Below, one piece after another: positions 37,695 to 48,312 of a stretch of DNA of 64,000 nt. The stretch is from Salinibacterium sp. PAMC 21357 (GTDB taxonomy: Bacteria > Actinomycetota > Actinomycetes > Actinomycetales > Microbacteriaceae): positions 310,001 to 374,000 of the forward strand of contig NZ_AHWA01000002.1 in assembly GCF_000247645.1 (NCBI RefSeq). The letters run 5' to 3'. Each line of letters begins with the position of its first letter. Position 1 is the first letter of the stretch. The notes below the pieces were generated by a model that was given only the letters and a program-made list of their open reading frames with translations, was not told the DNA's origin and searched no databases. The position numbers were made by a program, and so were the translations under genes.

Positions 37695-40600
37695 TGTTTG
37701 CCACCTTCTCGAGCTCTGCAGCGCGGTCGAGCGCGTAATCCTGAAGCGAACGAACATCGAAGCCGTCACGGATTGCCTCGAATGACGCTACCGCTGCGGC
37801 CAATTGGGCCATCGTCGTGAAGATCGGCTTGTCAGCCGCGACAGTCGCAGTGCGAATTTCGTACCCATCGGCGCGCGCACTGCGGCCGCTCGGCGTGTTG
37901 ATCACGACATCTACCTTGCCGTCGTTGATCAACTCGACGATGGATGGCTCTGCAGCGTTCACTTCTTGACCCATGAAGTATTTACGGACAACCTGAGCTT
38001 CAATGCCGTTGCGAGCCAGGATTTCAGCGGTACCCTCTGTGGCGAGAACCGTGAAGCCCAGCTGGCTGAGACGCAAGACCGGCAGGATGACGGCTCGCTT
38101 GTCGCGGTCTGCGACAGACACGAAGACCGAACCGCTGTCGGGCAACCCACCGTAGGCAGCCTCTTGGCTCTTGGCGAACGCCTTGGGGAAGTTGGAGTCG
38201 ATACCCATAACTTCACCGGTCGAGCGCATCTCTGGGCCGAGAACCGAATCGACAACCTGACCCTCAACCGTGCGGAACCGCCGGAACGGCAACACTGCTT
38301 CTTTGACAGAAACTGGAGAGGTAGCTGGCACTTGCGAACCGTCGAGGATAGGCAGCAATCCACTGTCAACGAGAGAGCGGATGCTCGAACCGGCCATCAC
38401 GAGAGCTGCAGCTTTTGCCAGCGGAATGCCGAGCGCCTTCGACACGAAGGGAACGGTACGGCTAGCTCGCGGGTTCGCTTCGAGCACATAAAGGATGCCT
38501 TGACCGATAGCGAACTGCACGTTGAGGAGCCCGCGAACGCCAATCCCTTCAGCGATGGCGAGCGTTGCCTCTCGAACACGCTTGAGCACGTCCCTGCCCA
38601 GCGTTACCGACGGGAGGGTGCACGCCGAGTCGCCGGAGTGAATACCTGCTTCTTCGATGTGCTCCATGATTCCACCGACGTATAGCTCAGTGCCGTCGTA
38701 GATGGCATCGATATCGATCTCGATGGCGTCATCCAAGAAACGATCGACGAGCAGCGGCGATGTTTCCGAAATGACGACGACATCGCGAACACGCTCGAAG
38801 TAGTCAGCCAGAGCTTCGGTGTCGTAAATAATTTCCATGCCGCGGCCACCAAGAACGTGGGAGGGGCGCACAAGCACCGGATACCCGATGTCCTCAGCAA
38901 TCGTGATCGCCTCAGACTGGTTGGTTGCCGTGCCGTTCTTCGGCGCTAGCAGGCCAGCGTTGTCGAGAATGGCGGAGAACAAGCCGCGCTCTTCTGCGAG
39001 GTCGATCGCTTCTGGCGTTGTTCCGAGGATCGGGATGCCGGCATCCTTGAGTCCCTGAGCGAGGCCGAGAGCAGTCTGCCCTCCGAGTTGCACGATCACT
39101 CCGAGTAGTTCGCCACTTTTGCTTTCCGCATGAACAATCTCGAGCACATCTTCGAGCGTGAGGGGCTCAAAGTAGAGCCGGTCGCTTGTGTCGTAGTCAG
39201 TCGAGACGGTTTCGGGGTTGCAGTTGATCATGATGGTCTCGTAGCCCGCGTCCGAGAGTGCGAACGAGGCATGAACACACGAGTAGTCGAACTCGATGCC
39301 CTGACCGATGCGGTTGGGGCCCGATCCGAGAATGATGACCTTCGTCTTATCACTCGGCGCGACTTCGGTCTCGGAGTCGTAGCTGGAGTAGTGGTACGGC
39401 GTAAGCGCAGGGAACTCGCCAGCGCACGTGTCGACGGTCTTGAAGACGGGGCGCACATCGAGGCCCCAGCGCAGGTCACGAATTTCTGCTTCGGTGACGC
39501 CGCGGAGATCCGCAATCTGTACATCGCTGAAACCGTGGTTCTTCGCGTGAGTGAGCAGCGCTGCCGTCAGGTTGTCGGCATCCACAATATCCGCCGCGAC
39601 CTCATTGATGAGAGCGATTTGATCGATAAACCAGGGGTCGATTTTGGTTGCGTCGAAGACTTCTTCTGTGGTGGCGCCAGCCCGCATCGCCTGCTGCACC
39701 GTGATGATGCGACCGTCAGTTGCGATTCCCGACAGCGCCAACAGTTCCGCTTTGTTGCCGACTTCGCCGTTCCAATGGAAGCTCGAATCACGCTTTTCGA
39801 GAGAGCGGAGTGCTTTCTGCAACGCGGTTGAATAGTTGCGACCAATCGCCATTGCTTCGCCGACAGATTTCATCGTCGTTGTCAATCGCGTGTCAGCCGC
39901 TGGGAATTTCTCAAAGGCGAAACGCGGAACCTTGACGACGACATAGTCGAGTGTCGGCTCGAAGCTTGCCGGCGTGACTTTGGTGATGTCGTTGGGGATT
40001 TCGTCGAGGCGGTAGCCGATCGCAAGTTTGGCGGCAATCTTGGCAATCGGGAAGCCTGTCGCTTTCGAGGCCAGAGCGCTCGACCGTGAGACTCGCGGGT
40101 TCATCTCGATAACAATCACACGGCCAGTCGCGGGGTCAATGGCGAACTGAACGTTGCAGCCCCCGGTGTCTACCCCGACGGCACGGATGATGTCGATTCC
40201 GATGTTTCGGAGGTTCTGGTATTCGCGGTCAGTGAGCGTCAGCGCCGGTGCGACGGTGATCGAGTCGCCGGTGTGAACACCGACCGGGTCAACGTTCTCG
40301 ATCGAACACACGACGACAGTGTTATCTGAGGTGTCGCGCATGAGTTCAAGCTCATACTCTTTCCAACCCAGGATGCTCTCTTCGAGCAGCACCTCGGTGG
40401 TGGGGCTCTGGTGCAAGCCGTCGGTCACCATTCGCACGAGTTCTTCACGAGAGTAAGCGAAGCCTGAGCCCAGACCACCCATCGTGAAAGACGGGCGAAT
40501 CACGAGCGGATACCCGAGGTCTTCAGCGAATTCAACGGCCTCGGTGACCGTGTGCGCTATGTACGATTTGGCAACTTCAGCACCACAATCGATGACGAGT

Positions 40601-41001
40601 TGCTTGAAAATCTGGCGGTCTTCACCACGGTTGATCGCGTCAAGATTGGCGCCAATCAGCTCAACGTTGTACTTCTCGAGGATGCCGTGGGCGTCGAGCT
40701 CAATGGCGGCGTTGAGCGCGGTCTGGCCGCCAAGCGTCGGAAGGAGAGCATCCGGACGCTCCTTGGCGATGATCGATTCGATAACTTGCCAGGTGATGGG
40801 TTCAATGTAGGTCGCATCGGCGAAGTCGGGGTCCGTCATGATCGTGGCGGGATTCGAGTTCACCAGGATGACGCGGATGCCCTCCTCACGCAGCACTCGG
40901 CACGCTTGGGTTCCCGAGTAATCGAACTCAGCGGCCTGACCAATGACGATCGGGCCGGATCCGATAACGAGTACCGAGGAAATGTCTTGTCTCTTGGGCA
41001 T
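37687..41001 (-). CDS. carB: Carbamoyl-phosphate synthase large chain
   Basis: 1104 residues, full length. Two homologous ATP-grasp halves are visible, each with a [16 protein letters not shown]-type (first) or [16 protein letters not shown]-type (second) nucleotide-binding loop, followed by [18 protein letters not shown] and [18 protein letters not shown]. The C-terminal MGS-like domain binds allosteric effectors. It makes carbamoyl phosphate from bicarbonate, ATP and the ammonia delivered by CarA. Its start overlaps the carA stop by one base (TAATG). Confidence 0.98.
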   Translation of the reverse strand: MPKRQDISSVLVIGSGPIVIGQAAEFDYSGTQACRVLREEGIRVILVNSNPATIMTDPDFADATYIEPITWQVIESIIAKERPDALLPTLGGQTALNAAIELDAHGILEKYNVELIGANLDAINRGEDRQIFKQLVIDCGAEVAKSYIAHTVTEAVEFAEDLGYPLVIRPSFTMGGLGSGFAYSREELVRMVTDGLHQSPTTEVLLEESILGWKEYELELMRDTSDNTVVVCSIENVDPVGVHTGDSITVAPALTLTDREYQNLRNIGIDIIRAVGVDTGGCNVQFAIDPATGRVIVIEMNPRVSRSSALASKATGFPIAKIAAKLAIGYRLDEIPNDITKVTPASFEPTLDYVVVKVPRFAFEKFPAADTRLTTTMKSVGEAMAIGRNYSTALQKALRSLEKRDSSFHWNGEVGNKAELLALSGIATDGRIITVQQAMRAGATTEEVFDATKIDPWFIDQIALINEVAADIVDADNLTAALLTHAKNHGFSDVQIADLRGVTEAEIRDLRWGLDVRPVFKTVDTCAGEFPALTPYHYSSYDSETEVAPSDKTKVIILGSGPNRIGQGIEFDYSCVHASFALSDAGYETIMINCNPETVSTDYDTSDRLYFEPLTLEDVLEIVHAESKSGELLGVIVQLGGQTALGLAQGLKDAGIPILGTTPEAIDLAEERGLFSAILDNAGLLAPKNGTATNQSEAITIAEDIGYPVLVRPSHVLGGRGMEIIYDTEALADYFERVRDVVVISETSPLLVDRFLDDAIEIDIDAIYDGTELYVGGIMEHIEEAGIHSGDSACTLPSVTLGRDVLKRVREATLAIAEGIGVRGLLNVQFAIGQGILYVLEANPRASRTVPFVSKALGIPLAKAAALVMAGSSIRSLVDSGLLPILDGSQVPATSPVSVKEAVLPFRRFRTVEGQVVDSVLGPEMRSTGEVMGIDSNFPKAFAKSQEAAYGGLPDSGSVFVSVADRDKRAVILPVLRLSQLGFTVLATEGTAEILARNGIEAQVVRKYFMGQEVNAAEPSIVELINDGKVDVVINTPSGRSARADGYEIRTATVAADKPIFTTMAQLAAAVASFEAIRDGFDVRSLQDYALDRAAELEKVANNA

Positions 41002-42140
41002 TACTTGTTGTCCTTTGCGTTCTCGAGAACAAGGTCGCGGAACCTGTCGAAAAGATAATTGGCATCGTGCGGACCAGAGGCCGCCTCGGGGTGGTACTGA
41101 ACAGAGAAGGCGGGGATGTCGAGGGCGCGGAGGCCCTCAACGACGTTGTCGTTGAGGTTCACGTGGCTAACCTCGACGCGACCGAAGCCGGCTGGTGACT
41201 GACTGATCTCGCCGACGGGCGCATCAACCGCGAATCCGTGGTTGTGCGACGTGATTTCTGTGCGGAGGGTGTTGACGTCAATGACGGGTTGGTTGATTCC
41301 GCGGTGCCCAAACGGCAACTTGTAGGTGCCGTAACCGAGCGCACGACCGAGGAGCTGGTTGCCGAAGCAAATCCCGAAGAAAGGCAATCCCTTCTTGAGT
41401 ACCTGTGTCAGCAGTTCAACGTGGCCGTCGGAAGCCGACGGATCGCCAGGACCATTGGAGTAAAAGACCGCAACAGGGTCAATGGCCAGCATCTCGTCGA
41501 ACGTGACCGTCTGCGGCAACACGTGCACGTCGAAGCCCCGCTCGGCCAAGTAGTTCAGCGTGGATGTCTTCACACCGAGGTCGAGCACGGCGAGTCGCCC
41601 GATACTCGCGCCAATGGCGTCGACCACGTAAGCCTCAACTGTCGAAACCTCGGATGACAGGCTCCGACCGGTCATCTGCGCGGCCTCTTTCACCGCCGCG
41701 AGTTGTTCATCAGCAGTCAACTCGGCGTCAGCACCGGAGAAGATACCGCCACGCATCGACCCAGAATCGCGAAGGCGACGAGTGATCGCGCGGGTATCGA
41801 CACCACTGATGCCCACAATTGATTGCTCGGTGAGTTGGTCATCCAACGAGCCATTGGCGCGGTAGTTCGAGACAACACGGCTAGCGTCACGCACCACAAA
41901 CCCAGAAACCCAGATGCGCGAAGACTCGGGGTCTTCGTCATTGACACCAGTGTTGCCAATGTGGGGGGCTGTCATGACAACGATCTGCCCGGCATAGCTT
42001 GGGTCGGTAATCGTTTCTTGATAGCCGGTCATTCCGGTCGCAAAGACAACTTCACCGAGGCGCTGGCCGCGGGCGCCGTATGCCTGACCGAGATAGCGCG
42101 AGCCATCTTCGAGTACGAGCACTGCTGCTTCAAAGGTCAT
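41001..42140 (-). CDS. carA: Carbamoyl-phosphate synthase small chain
   Basis: 379 residues from the ATG at 42140, with AAAGG nine bases upstream; an ATG five codons earlier lies in that ribosome site. It is the glutaminase subunit. The nucleophile cysteine is in [14 protein letters not shown], and the catalytic His-Glu in [12 protein letters not shown]. The start overlaps the end of the PH-domain protein gene by 11 bases. Confidence 0.97.
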   Translation of the reverse strand: MTFEAAVLVLEDGSRYLGQAYGARGQRLGEVVFATGMTGYQETITDPSYAGQIVVMTAPHIGNTGVNDEDPESSRIWVSGFVVRDASRVVSNYRANGSLDDQLTEQSIVGISGVDTRAITRRLRDSGSMRGGIFSGADAELTADEQLAAVKEAAQMTGRSLSSEVSTVEAYVVDAIGASIGRLAVLDLGVKTSTLNYLAERGFDVHVLPQTVTFDEMLAIDPVAVFYSNGPGDPSASDGHVELLTQVLKKGLPFFGICFGNQLLGRALGYGTYKLPFGHRGINQPVIDVNTLRTEITSHNHGFAVDAPVGEISQSPAGFGRVEVSHVNLNDNVVEGLRALDIPAFSVQYHPEAASGPHDANYLFDRFRDLVLENAKDNK

Positions 42141-42630
42141 GGGACTGCCTTTCATTACTCATGACACCGGCGAGGGCTTTCTCACACGCCTCGGGGTCAT
42201 CCATTCGGAAATAGCTATCGACTGCAGTGCCATCAAGATTCCACTCGATCACCTGCAATCCGTTGTTCTCGACCACACGGTCGATGGTCATGGATGCGCG
42301 GGAAATACCCCGCAAATCGTGGAGCGGTACCCATAGATCGCGTTCGCCGGTGCGGAATATTGCGATGCCCGTCGGGTGAGCTTCTATGCTGCAATTACCG
42401 CGATATCCCAAGCTGTGAACCGCGACACGATTGAGCTGGTCTCCCCCGAGCGTTGTTGAGACATATTTTCCGGTGAAACTGGGGTGACCGCCCGGAAGAT
42501 CGGCTGGGGGCTGTTGTGGCGCACCGATGTGCGACTGACGACGCTTACGCGCGTACCAACCAGCAACCATCAGACCGAGCAGGAGCACCACAAAGGCGAT
42601 CACGATCAGTGTCGAAACATCTTTAGACAT
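42130..42630 (-). CDS. Membrane-anchored PH-like protein of the pyr operon
   Basis: 166 residues from the ATG at 42630, which overlaps the pyrC stop by 8 nt. One N-terminal membrane segment (residues 6-23) is followed by a basic linker (YARKRRQ) and a soluble domain that resembles PH-like proteins of actinobacteria ([13 protein letters not shown]). A protein of this type sits between carA and pyrC in mycobacteria too (Rv1382). Function is unknown. Being locked between pyr genes suggests a role tied to pyrimidine enzymes at the membrane. Confidence 0.75.
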   Translation of the reverse strand: MSKDVSTLIVIAFVVLLLGLMVAGWYARKRRQSHIGAPQQPPADLPGGHPSFTGKYVSTTLGGDQLNRVAVHSLGYRGNCSIEAHPTGIAIFRTGERDLWVPLHDLRGISRASMTIDRVVENNGLQVIEWNLDGTAVDSYFRMDDPEACEKALAGVMSNERQSHDL

Positions 42631-43948
42631 TGTTTGCCTCCGTCGCCGCACATCGAGCGTTGTCTGCGACCTCGGCAGCGTCAACGACTTCGCCATCCCG
42701 AACAGTTTCATAACCGTTGTGGATGGTCGTCATGACTCGACCGGGAAGCTCGCGCCCTAGGTAGGGAGAGTTCGTGCCTTTGCCACGGAGGGATGCCGTG
42801 GAGAAGGTAGATCGCGCGCTGGGATCGATCAGGACGAGGTTCGCTGCCGAGCCGAGGGCGAACGGCGTTGCATAGCCATCGAGGCGGCCGATCTCCGCAG
42901 GCTTCTGCGAAAGAACGCGTGCCACGTCGGCCCAACTGAGCTGTCCGGAATCGACGACTGCTTCCTGTACAACGTTGAGGGCCGACTCGAGGCCGACCAT
43001 GCCAAAGGCCGCTTCAGCCCACGAACACTCTTTCGCTTCGGGCGGATGCGGTGCGTGGTCGGTCGCGACGATATCAATCGTTCCGTCTGCGAGGGCCGCG
43101 CGCAGCGCCAGAACGTCTTCATCCCGGCGCAATGGTGGATTCACTTTGAACCGCGCATCGTAGCCGCGCACTAGCTCGTCGGTGAGCAGGAGGTGGTGGG
43201 GCGTCACTTCAGCAGTCACCGCAATGCCGCGCGCTTTCGCCCAGCGGATCACATCGACAGATCCAGCCGTCGACAAATGACAAATATGAAGTCGGGCACC
43301 AACATGCTCGGCAAGTAGGACGTCGCGGGCGATGATCGACTCTTCGGCAACAGCAGGCCAACCAGCAAGGCCGAGTTCGCTCGAAACCGCGCCTTCGTTC
43401 ATTTGGGCATCTACCGTGAGCGTTGGCTCCTGCGCATGCTGAGCAACGACGCCGTCAAAAGTCTTGACGTACTCGAGCGCTCGACGCATAAGCAGCGCAT
43501 TGTGGACACACTTGCCATCATCCGAGAACACTCGAACCCCAGCGCGCGAATTCGCCATCGCTCCGATCTCCGAGAGCGTGGTTCCGCCGAGGCCCTCGGT
43601 CACCGCGCCAATCGGTCGCACGGTCGCATAGCCATGATCGTTACCCAACGACTGAACCTGCTCGACCACTCCGGCGGTGTCTTGCACCGGCATGGTGTTT
43701 GCCATCGCGAAGACCGCCGTGAATCCGCCCATCGCCGCGGCACGGGTGCCAGAGAGCACTGTTTCGCTCTGCTCAAAGCCTGGCTCGCGCAAATGGGTAT
43801 GAAGATCGACAAGTCCCGGCAGCGCCTGCAATCCTGAGGCATCGATCGTGCGATCTGCGGACGTGTCGTCGGTGAAGACGCCATGATCAATCGTGAAGTC
43901 GGCACTCTCGCCGCTTGGCAAGGTTGCGTTGACAATTCTGATACTCAC
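42623..43948 (-). CDS. pyrC: Dihydroorotase
   Basis: 441 residues, type I dihydroorotase, GTG start at 43948 with AGAGGA upstream. Zinc ligands are in GLVDLHTHLREPGFEQSE near residue 50, and the C-terminal DHAPHPPEAKE. It cyclises carbamoyl aspartate to dihydroorotate in the cytosol. It lies 58 nt after pyrB. Confidence 0.97.
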   Translation of the reverse strand: MSIRIVNATLPSGESADFTIDHGVFTDDTSADRTIDASGLQALPGLVDLHTHLREPGFEQSETVLSGTRAAAMGGFTAVFAMANTMPVQDTAGVVEQVQSLGNDHGYATVRPIGAVTEGLGGTTLSEIGAMANSRAGVRVFSDDGKCVHNALLMRRALEYVKTFDGVVAQHAQEPTLTVDAQMNEGAVSSELGLAGWPAVAEESIIARDVLLAEHVGARLHICHLSTAGSVDVIRWAKARGIAVTAEVTPHHLLLTDELVRGYDARFKVNPPLRRDEDVLALRAALADGTIDIVATDHAPHPPEAKECSWAEAAFGMVGLESALNVVQEAVVDSGQLSWADVARVLSQKPAEIGRLDGYATPFALGSAANLVLIDPSARSTFSTASLRGKGTNSPYLGRELPGRVMTTIHNGYETVRDGEVVDAAEVADNARCAATEANNV

Positions 43949-44006
43949 GAGAGTCCTCTTCTCTGGGGTGATGTGCGTGGGGCGGCCGCAAGTGTTAGCT
44001 CACCGC

Positions 44007-44954
44007 TCACCGCTCCACAGCTCCGGACAGCAGGTGATACAGCACCGACATCCTCACTGAGACGCCATTTCTTACCTGGTCGAGCACTGTCGACTGCGGC
44101 GAATCTGCGGCGGCAGCCGAAATCTCTAGCCCACGGTTCATCGGCCCAGGGTGCATAACCATGCTACTTGCTGGAAGGGCCCGCATCCGTTCGTCATTGA
44201 GACCCCACTGCTTGGAATACTCTCGAGCATTCGGGAAAAACGCGGCCGCCATTCGTTCGCCCTGAACGCGCAGCATCATGATCACATCAGGGCCTTGCGC
44301 GATCGCGTGATCGAGATCGAAAGAGACGTCGACTGGCCAACCGCTGAGGTTCACCGGAAGCAACGTTGCCGGAGCGACAAGCGTGACTTTGGCGCCCAAA
44401 GTCGTTAGCAACCACACATTCGAGCGAGCAACTCGAGAGTGAACGATGTCACCGACTATTGTCACGCTCACGCCGTCAAGATCGCGCCCGCGCGACGCGG
44501 AGCCGTGAAGACGGCGACGAATCGTGAAGGCGTCTAACAGCGCCTGGGTCGGATGCTCGTGTGTGCCGTCACCGGCGTTGACGATGCCAGCATCGATCCA
44601 TCCGCTGTCGGCAAGTGTTTTCGGCGCGCCAGAAGCCCAGTGCCGCACAACCACCGCATCGGCGCCCATCGCCGCGAGGGTCTGCGCCGTGTCTTTGAGG
44701 TTCTCCCCCTTTGACACGCTCGAGCCTTTGGCGGCGAAATTGATCACGTCTGCGCTTAGGCGCTTCGCTGCAGCCTCGAACGAAATTCGAGTACGAGTGG
44801 AATCTTCGAAAAACAGGTTGATGACTGTCTTACCGCGCAGCGTCGGGAGCTTCTTTACCTCGCGCTCGCCGACTGCTGCCATATCTTCGGCAACATCGAG
44901 AATGGCAATCGCTTCATCGCGGGGCAAACCTTGAGTGGTGAGTAGGTGCCTCAT
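44007..44954 (-). CDS. pyrB: Aspartate carbamoyltransferase catalytic subunit
   Basis: 315 residues. The carbamoyl-phosphate binding motif [13 protein letters not shown] is near residue 50, and [10 protein letters not shown] closes the active site. It joins carbamoyl phosphate to aspartate. No regulatory PyrI chain is present, which is normal for actinobacteria where PyrR controls expression. The start overlaps the pyrR stop by four bases. Confidence 0.98.
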   Translation of the reverse strand: MRHLLTTQGLPRDEAIAILDVAEDMAAVGEREVKKLPTLRGKTVINLFFEDSTRTRISFEAAAKRLSADVINFAAKGSSVSKGENLKDTAQTLAAMGADAVVVRHWASGAPKTLADSGWIDAGIVNAGDGTHEHPTQALLDAFTIRRRLHGSASRGRDLDGVSVTIVGDIVHSRVARSNVWLLTTLGAKVTLVAPATLLPVNLSGWPVDVSFDLDHAIAQGPDVIMMLRVQGERMAAAFFPNAREYSKQWGLNDERMRALPASSMVMHPGPMNRGLEISAAAADSPQSTVLDQVRNGVSVRMSVLYHLLSGAVER

Positions 44955-45478
44955 CCGATCGTCACCTCGTCGACTCCATCGATCTCTTCGAGACGAACGT
45001 TGATCCGTTCCTCCATGGAACTGGGAAGATTCTTGCCGACGAAGTCAGCGCGAATCGGGAACTCTCGGTGGCCGCGGTCAACGAGTACTGCCAGTCGCAC
45101 GGCTCGCGGTCGTCCGAGATCGCCGAGCGCATCGAGGGCGGCACGAATGGTGCGGCCGGAGTAGAGCACATCGTCAACGAGCACGACAGTCTTGCCGTCG
45201 ATGCCGCCGTGCGGAATATCGGTCGGTCGCGTCGGCCGCGTTGGGTTCTGGGCTAGATCATCGCGGTACATCGTGACATCGAGGGCGCCAGCGGGGATGA
45301 CCGCTGAATCGACCGACTCGATTATCGCCGAGATGCGGTTCGCGAGCGTCACGCCCCGCGTGGGAATACCGAGAATGACGAGATCGTCTGAACCGCGATT
45401 GGACTCAAGAATTTCGTGGGAAATTCGAGTCAACGCTCGAGTGATATCAGCATGCTGCAGCACTGTGCGTACAGACAT
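44951..45478 (-). CDS. pyrR: PyrR: pyrimidine operon RNA-binding regulator / uracil phosphoribosyltransferase
   Basis: 175 residues. The PRPP-binding motif [18 protein letters not shown] is diagnostic, and conserved basic residues form the RNA-binding face in this family. When UMP is bound, PyrR binds a hairpin in pyr mRNA and lowers expression. A matching RNA motif overlaps this gene's own ribosome binding site (45483-45510), so the protein probably represses translation of its operon, as shown for mycobacterial pyr genes. It is the first gene of the run down to pyrF. Confidence 0.96.
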   Translation of the reverse strand: MSVRTVLQHADITRALTRISHEILESNRGSDDLVILGIPTRGVTLANRISAIIESVDSAVIPAGALDVTMYRDDLAQNPTRPTRPTDIPHGGIDGKTVVLVDDVLYSGRTIRAALDALGDLGRPRAVRLAVLVDRGHREFPIRADFVGKNLPSSMEERINVRLEEIDGVDEVTIG

Positions 45479-45482
45479 TCTG

Positions 45483-45510
45483 ACCTCCTTCCCCGCCTCT
45501 CTGGACGGAA
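45483..45510 (-). promoter_or_regulatory. PyrR-binding hairpin overlapping the pyrR ribosome binding site
   Basis: On the minus strand CCAGAGAGGC (45495-45504) matches the conserved PyrR-binding loop consensus (CCnGnGAGG). TTCC (45507-45510) pairs with GGAA (45489-45492) to close the stem. The Shine-Dalgarno AAGGAGGT (45483-45490) shares its first bases with the 3' arm. PyrR with UMP would thus block ribosome access, a translational repression layout. Confidence 0.8.
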
Positions 45511-45533
45511 TTTAAAGGAAATCTGTTTCATCG

Positions 45534-45539
45534 ACTATA
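45534..45539 (-). promoter_or_regulatory. Candidate -10 element of the pyr operon
   Basis: TATAGT lies 55 bases upstream of the pyrR ATG on the minus strand, upstream of the PyrR hairpin. No good -35 hexamer is visible at 16-18 bases, so the call rests on the -10 alone. Confidence 0.35.
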
Positions 45540-45578
45540 GCGCGCTTGGCCACCCCGTTCGTACGTACACTTTAGGCA

Positions 45579-46421
45579 CTACGAGCCCCAACGCTTAAGC
45601 AAGAAGCGTTCGAGCAATCCCACCGCCGTGTCGGTGAGCTTTCCCAGCACTCCGAGCAGAATGATCGTCAGGAATAGTCGGTCGATGCGACCATTCTGTT
45701 GAGAATCGACCAACAGGAACCCGAGCCCAAGCGAAGCGCCAAGCAACTCGCCCGCCACCAGAAACAGCCAGGCCTGTGCGAGCGCGAGCCGCAATGACGA
45801 GATCACCGCGGGAACCACGGCCGGCAGCTGCACGAGACTCAACAACGCGGTGCCGGAGTAACCGTAACTTCTGCCCAATTCAACGAGGTGAGCATCCACG
45901 TGTCTCAGTGCCGATGCGACTGTCGTGTACACCGGGAAAAAGGCACCGATCGCCACCAGAGCGACCTTCGAATCTTCGTTGAGGCCGATATAGAGGCCGA
46001 GGAGCGGAACCCACGCCAACGATGGCACCGCCCTAATGGCGGCCAGCGTCGGCGCGAACAGGTCGGATGCTCGCGCCGAGAGCCCTACGACGGCGGCGAG
46101 GGCCAGCCCCACAATCGCCCCGATCGTGAACCCCAACAACACACGCTGGGTCGAGATCGCAATGTGCTGGTAGAGCACGCCACGCTCGTAAAGGTCGACG
46201 CCGGCGAGCCACACGCCCGCGGGCGACGGCAAGCGATAACTCGGAATAAGGTTCGAGGAGGCAAGCACCTGCCAAATAACGAGAATCGCCACAGGAATCA
46301 CAGCGCCTAGAAGTGCTCTTCGCACTGACCGTCGGCGCGTACGATCAGGCGTCACCGCTGGCGGCGGAGTCGCCGCCGCGATTACAACAGGTCGCTCAAG
46401 AACCCCATTACTCGTCGACAC
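45579..46421 (-). CDS. ssuC: Sulfonate-type ABC transporter permease
   Basis: 280 residues from a GTG at 46421, overlapping the ssuA end by 14 nt. Longer in-frame ORF to 46481 lies within ssuA. A binding-protein-dependent permease with about six membrane segments. The EAA-loop region reads LVELGRSYGYSGTALLSLVQLPAVVPAVISSLRLAL, and the start AVIPVAILVIWQVL is typical of SsuC/TauC. It forms the membrane channel with SsuB and SsuA. No sulfonate monooxygenase (SsuD/TauD) is adjacent, so the exact substrate is uncertain. Confidence 0.88.
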   Translation of the reverse strand: MSTSNGVLERPVVIAAATPPPAVTPDRTRRRSVRRALLGAVIPVAILVIWQVLASSNLIPSYRLPSPAGVWLAGVDLYERGVLYQHIAISTQRVLLGFTIGAIVGLALAAVVGLSARASDLFAPTLAAIRAVPSLAWVPLLGLYIGLNEDSKVALVAIGAFFPVYTTVASALRHVDAHLVELGRSYGYSGTALLSLVQLPAVVPAVISSLRLALAQAWLFLVAGELLGASLGLGFLLVDSQQNGRIDRLFLTIILLGVLGKLTDTAVGLLERFLLKRWGS

Positions 46422-47445
46422 GGCTGGGATCCGCACTGTCAATGAACGACGTATCGAAGAGCGAATCAAGTGCGTCATCAATCTGCTGCTGGGAAGCTAC
46501 CGCCCCAGACTCTACGAAAACCGGGCCGATCACATTCAAGACAGCACGCTGTGCATCCCCCGGGGCCGGGTCAATCGCCAAGTTAGTGCGCTCAAGGAGA
46601 ACAGAGTTAGCGATCGGAAGATCGATACCGGCAACATCCGCGAAGATCGCTGCAGCATCGTCGGGGTTGTCCGCCGCCCACTGACGGGCCTTCTCGTATG
46701 CGTCCACGACGAGTTGCGCCAGATCAGGCGATTTCTCCAGGAAACTTTCGGTCGCGTTCAAGAATCCATAGCTATTGAAGTCGGGATTGTCGTAAACGAT
46801 TCGAGAACCCGCGTTCACTACGGACGCACTCATGAGCGGATCTAGCCCCGCCCACGCATCCACGGTGCCCGCCTCCAGCGCCGTCTTTCCGTCGGCATGC
46901 TGAAGCTGTGTGATCGTGACTTCGTCGAGACCGATGCCTGCCTCGGCAAGTGTTTGAAGCAAAAAGAAGTACGGATCAGTGCCCGCATTTGCAGCGATAT
47001 TCTTGCCGCGAAGATCTGCCGCCGACTGGATTGGCGAATCTGCCGCAACAACAATCGCCGACCAGTTCGGCTGGGAGTAGATATCAATCGTCTTAATGGG
47101 CGACCCGTTAGCGCGCACCAGCAGTGCGGCAGAGCCGGCAGTGGAACCGACATCGATCGACCCCGAACGAAGCGCATCATTCGCTGCTGCCGACCCAGAG
47201 GACTGAATCCACGTCACAGCAACATCGTCGCCAAGAGTGTCTTCTAACCAACCTTCGTTCTTGATAATGAGGCTGAGCGGGTTGTACGTCGCGAAGTCGA
47301 CGGTGAGCTGGTCACTGCTCCAGCTGCCCGAATCTACCGCGGTATCAGGGGCGAGAGATGACCCTTCTCCCGCAACGCATCCGGAGAGGCCAAGAGCGAG
47401 CGCAACTACGCCGGCGGCGGCAGCAATAAGAGATTTGGTAGTCAT
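46408..47445 (-). CDS. ssuA: Sulfonate-type ABC transporter substrate-binding lipoprotein
   Basis: 345 residues with a lipoprotein signal peptide: hydrophobic stretch and lipobox LSGC with Cys23. The mature domain is a two-lobe SsuA/NrtA-like binding protein (VDFATYNPLSLIIKNEGWLE, IDVGSTAGSAALLVRANG, DLRGKNIAANAGTDPYFFL, DAWAGLDPLM). It captures substrate outside the membrane and delivers it to SsuC. Twelve bases separate it from ssuB. Confidence 0.9.
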   Translation of the reverse strand: MTTKSLIAAAAGVVALALGLSGCVAGEGSSLAPDTAVDSGSWSSDQLTVDFATYNPLSLIIKNEGWLEDTLGDDVAVTWIQSSGSAAANDALRSGSIDVGSTAGSAALLVRANGSPIKTIDIYSQPNWSAIVVAADSPIQSAADLRGKNIAANAGTDPYFFLLQTLAEAGIGLDEVTITQLQHADGKTALEAGTVDAWAGLDPLMSASVVNAGSRIVYDNPDFNSYGFLNATESFLEKSPDLAQLVVDAYEKARQWAADNPDDAAAIFADVAGIDLPIANSVLLERTNLAIDPAPGDAQRAVLNVIGPVFVESGAVASQQQIDDALDSLFDTSFIDSADPSRVDE

Positions 47446-47456
47446 AGTGTCTTCCG

Positions 47457-48269
47457 TCAGTGAGTTGAGAGGTGGTGGGTAGGAACGCCGAGGCCGTCAA
47501 GCAGCTCGACACGCAGTTCTGCGAGATCGCTGCTGCCCCTGTCACGGGGGCGAACGCCAGGCACGGAAACCGTGGAGAGAATGCTCGCCGGTTCAGCGGC
47601 TGGCTGTCCCTTAGGCGACCCAAGAAGAATCACCCGATCGGCAAGGTAGAGCGCTTCGTCGACGTCATGAGTGACGATGACGATCGTCGCTGGCTCTGCA
47701 GCATGGAGCTCAAGCAAGAGATCTTGCATTGCCAGCCGTGTCAGCGCATCCAGAGCCCCGAACGGTTCGTCGAGCAGGAGCACTCCCGGTCGTCGCGCCA
47801 GCGCCCGGGCGAGCGACACTCGCTGAGCCATGCCGCCCGAAATCTCTCGGGGGCGCAAATGAGCTGACTCAGTGAGCTTCACCAGCTCGAGGAGGCCGGC
47901 GACTCGACCACGATCATCGCCCTTACGTTTGCCCCGCGGCAGCCCGACTTCGACATTGCGCGTTATGGAACGCCACGGCAGAAGTCGTGGCTCCTGAAAA
48001 GCGACCGCCGACCGCGCATCGAGACCAACTACGGGTTCTCCCCCGATGTCGATCGCACCGCCGGAAGGGGAATCCAGCCCGCCAATGTGCCGCAACAGTG
48101 TCGACTTGCCACAACCCGAAGGGCCAATGAGCGCAACAATTTCCCCGGCAGTGATCTCGAGATCAACCGCACGCAGAACATGGCGGTCGCCAAAACTCCG
48201 TGAAAGATCACGGATAGACACCGACAGCGCGTCAGCGGCCGTGGTGCGGCGCAGGGATGAAGAACTCAT
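47457..48269 (-). CDS. ssuB: Sulfonate-type ABC transporter ATP-binding protein
   Basis: 270 residues. Walker A GPSGCGKST near residue 52, the Q-loop region (AFQEPRLLPWRSI), signature ISGGMAQRVSLARALA, Walker B VLLLDEPFGALD and switch VTHDVDEA. It powers import by SsuC. It is the first gene of the three-gene cluster and is preceded by a 91-nt gap that holds an imperfect palindrome, a likely operator site. Confidence 0.92.
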   Translation of the reverse strand: MSSSSLRRTTAADALSVSIRDLSRSFGDRHVLRAVDLEITAGEIVALIGPSGCGKSTLLRHIGGLDSPSGGAIDIGGEPVVGLDARSAVAFQEPRLLPWRSITRNVEVGLPRGKRKGDDRGRVAGLLELVKLTESAHLRPREISGGMAQRVSLARALARRPGVLLLDEPFGALDALTRLAMQDLLLELHAAEPATIVIVTHDVDEALYLADRVILLGSPKGQPAAEPASILSTVSVPGVRPRDRGSSDLAELRVELLDGLGVPTHHLSTH

Positions 48270-48312
48270 CCCTGAACGCTAGAACTTCACCAACGCGATG
48301 GCTATTGAGAAC

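Noticed and set aside
39130-39831. 233-codon ORF opposite carB
   Set aside because: It lies wholly inside carB on the other strand, and carB is full length and conserved.
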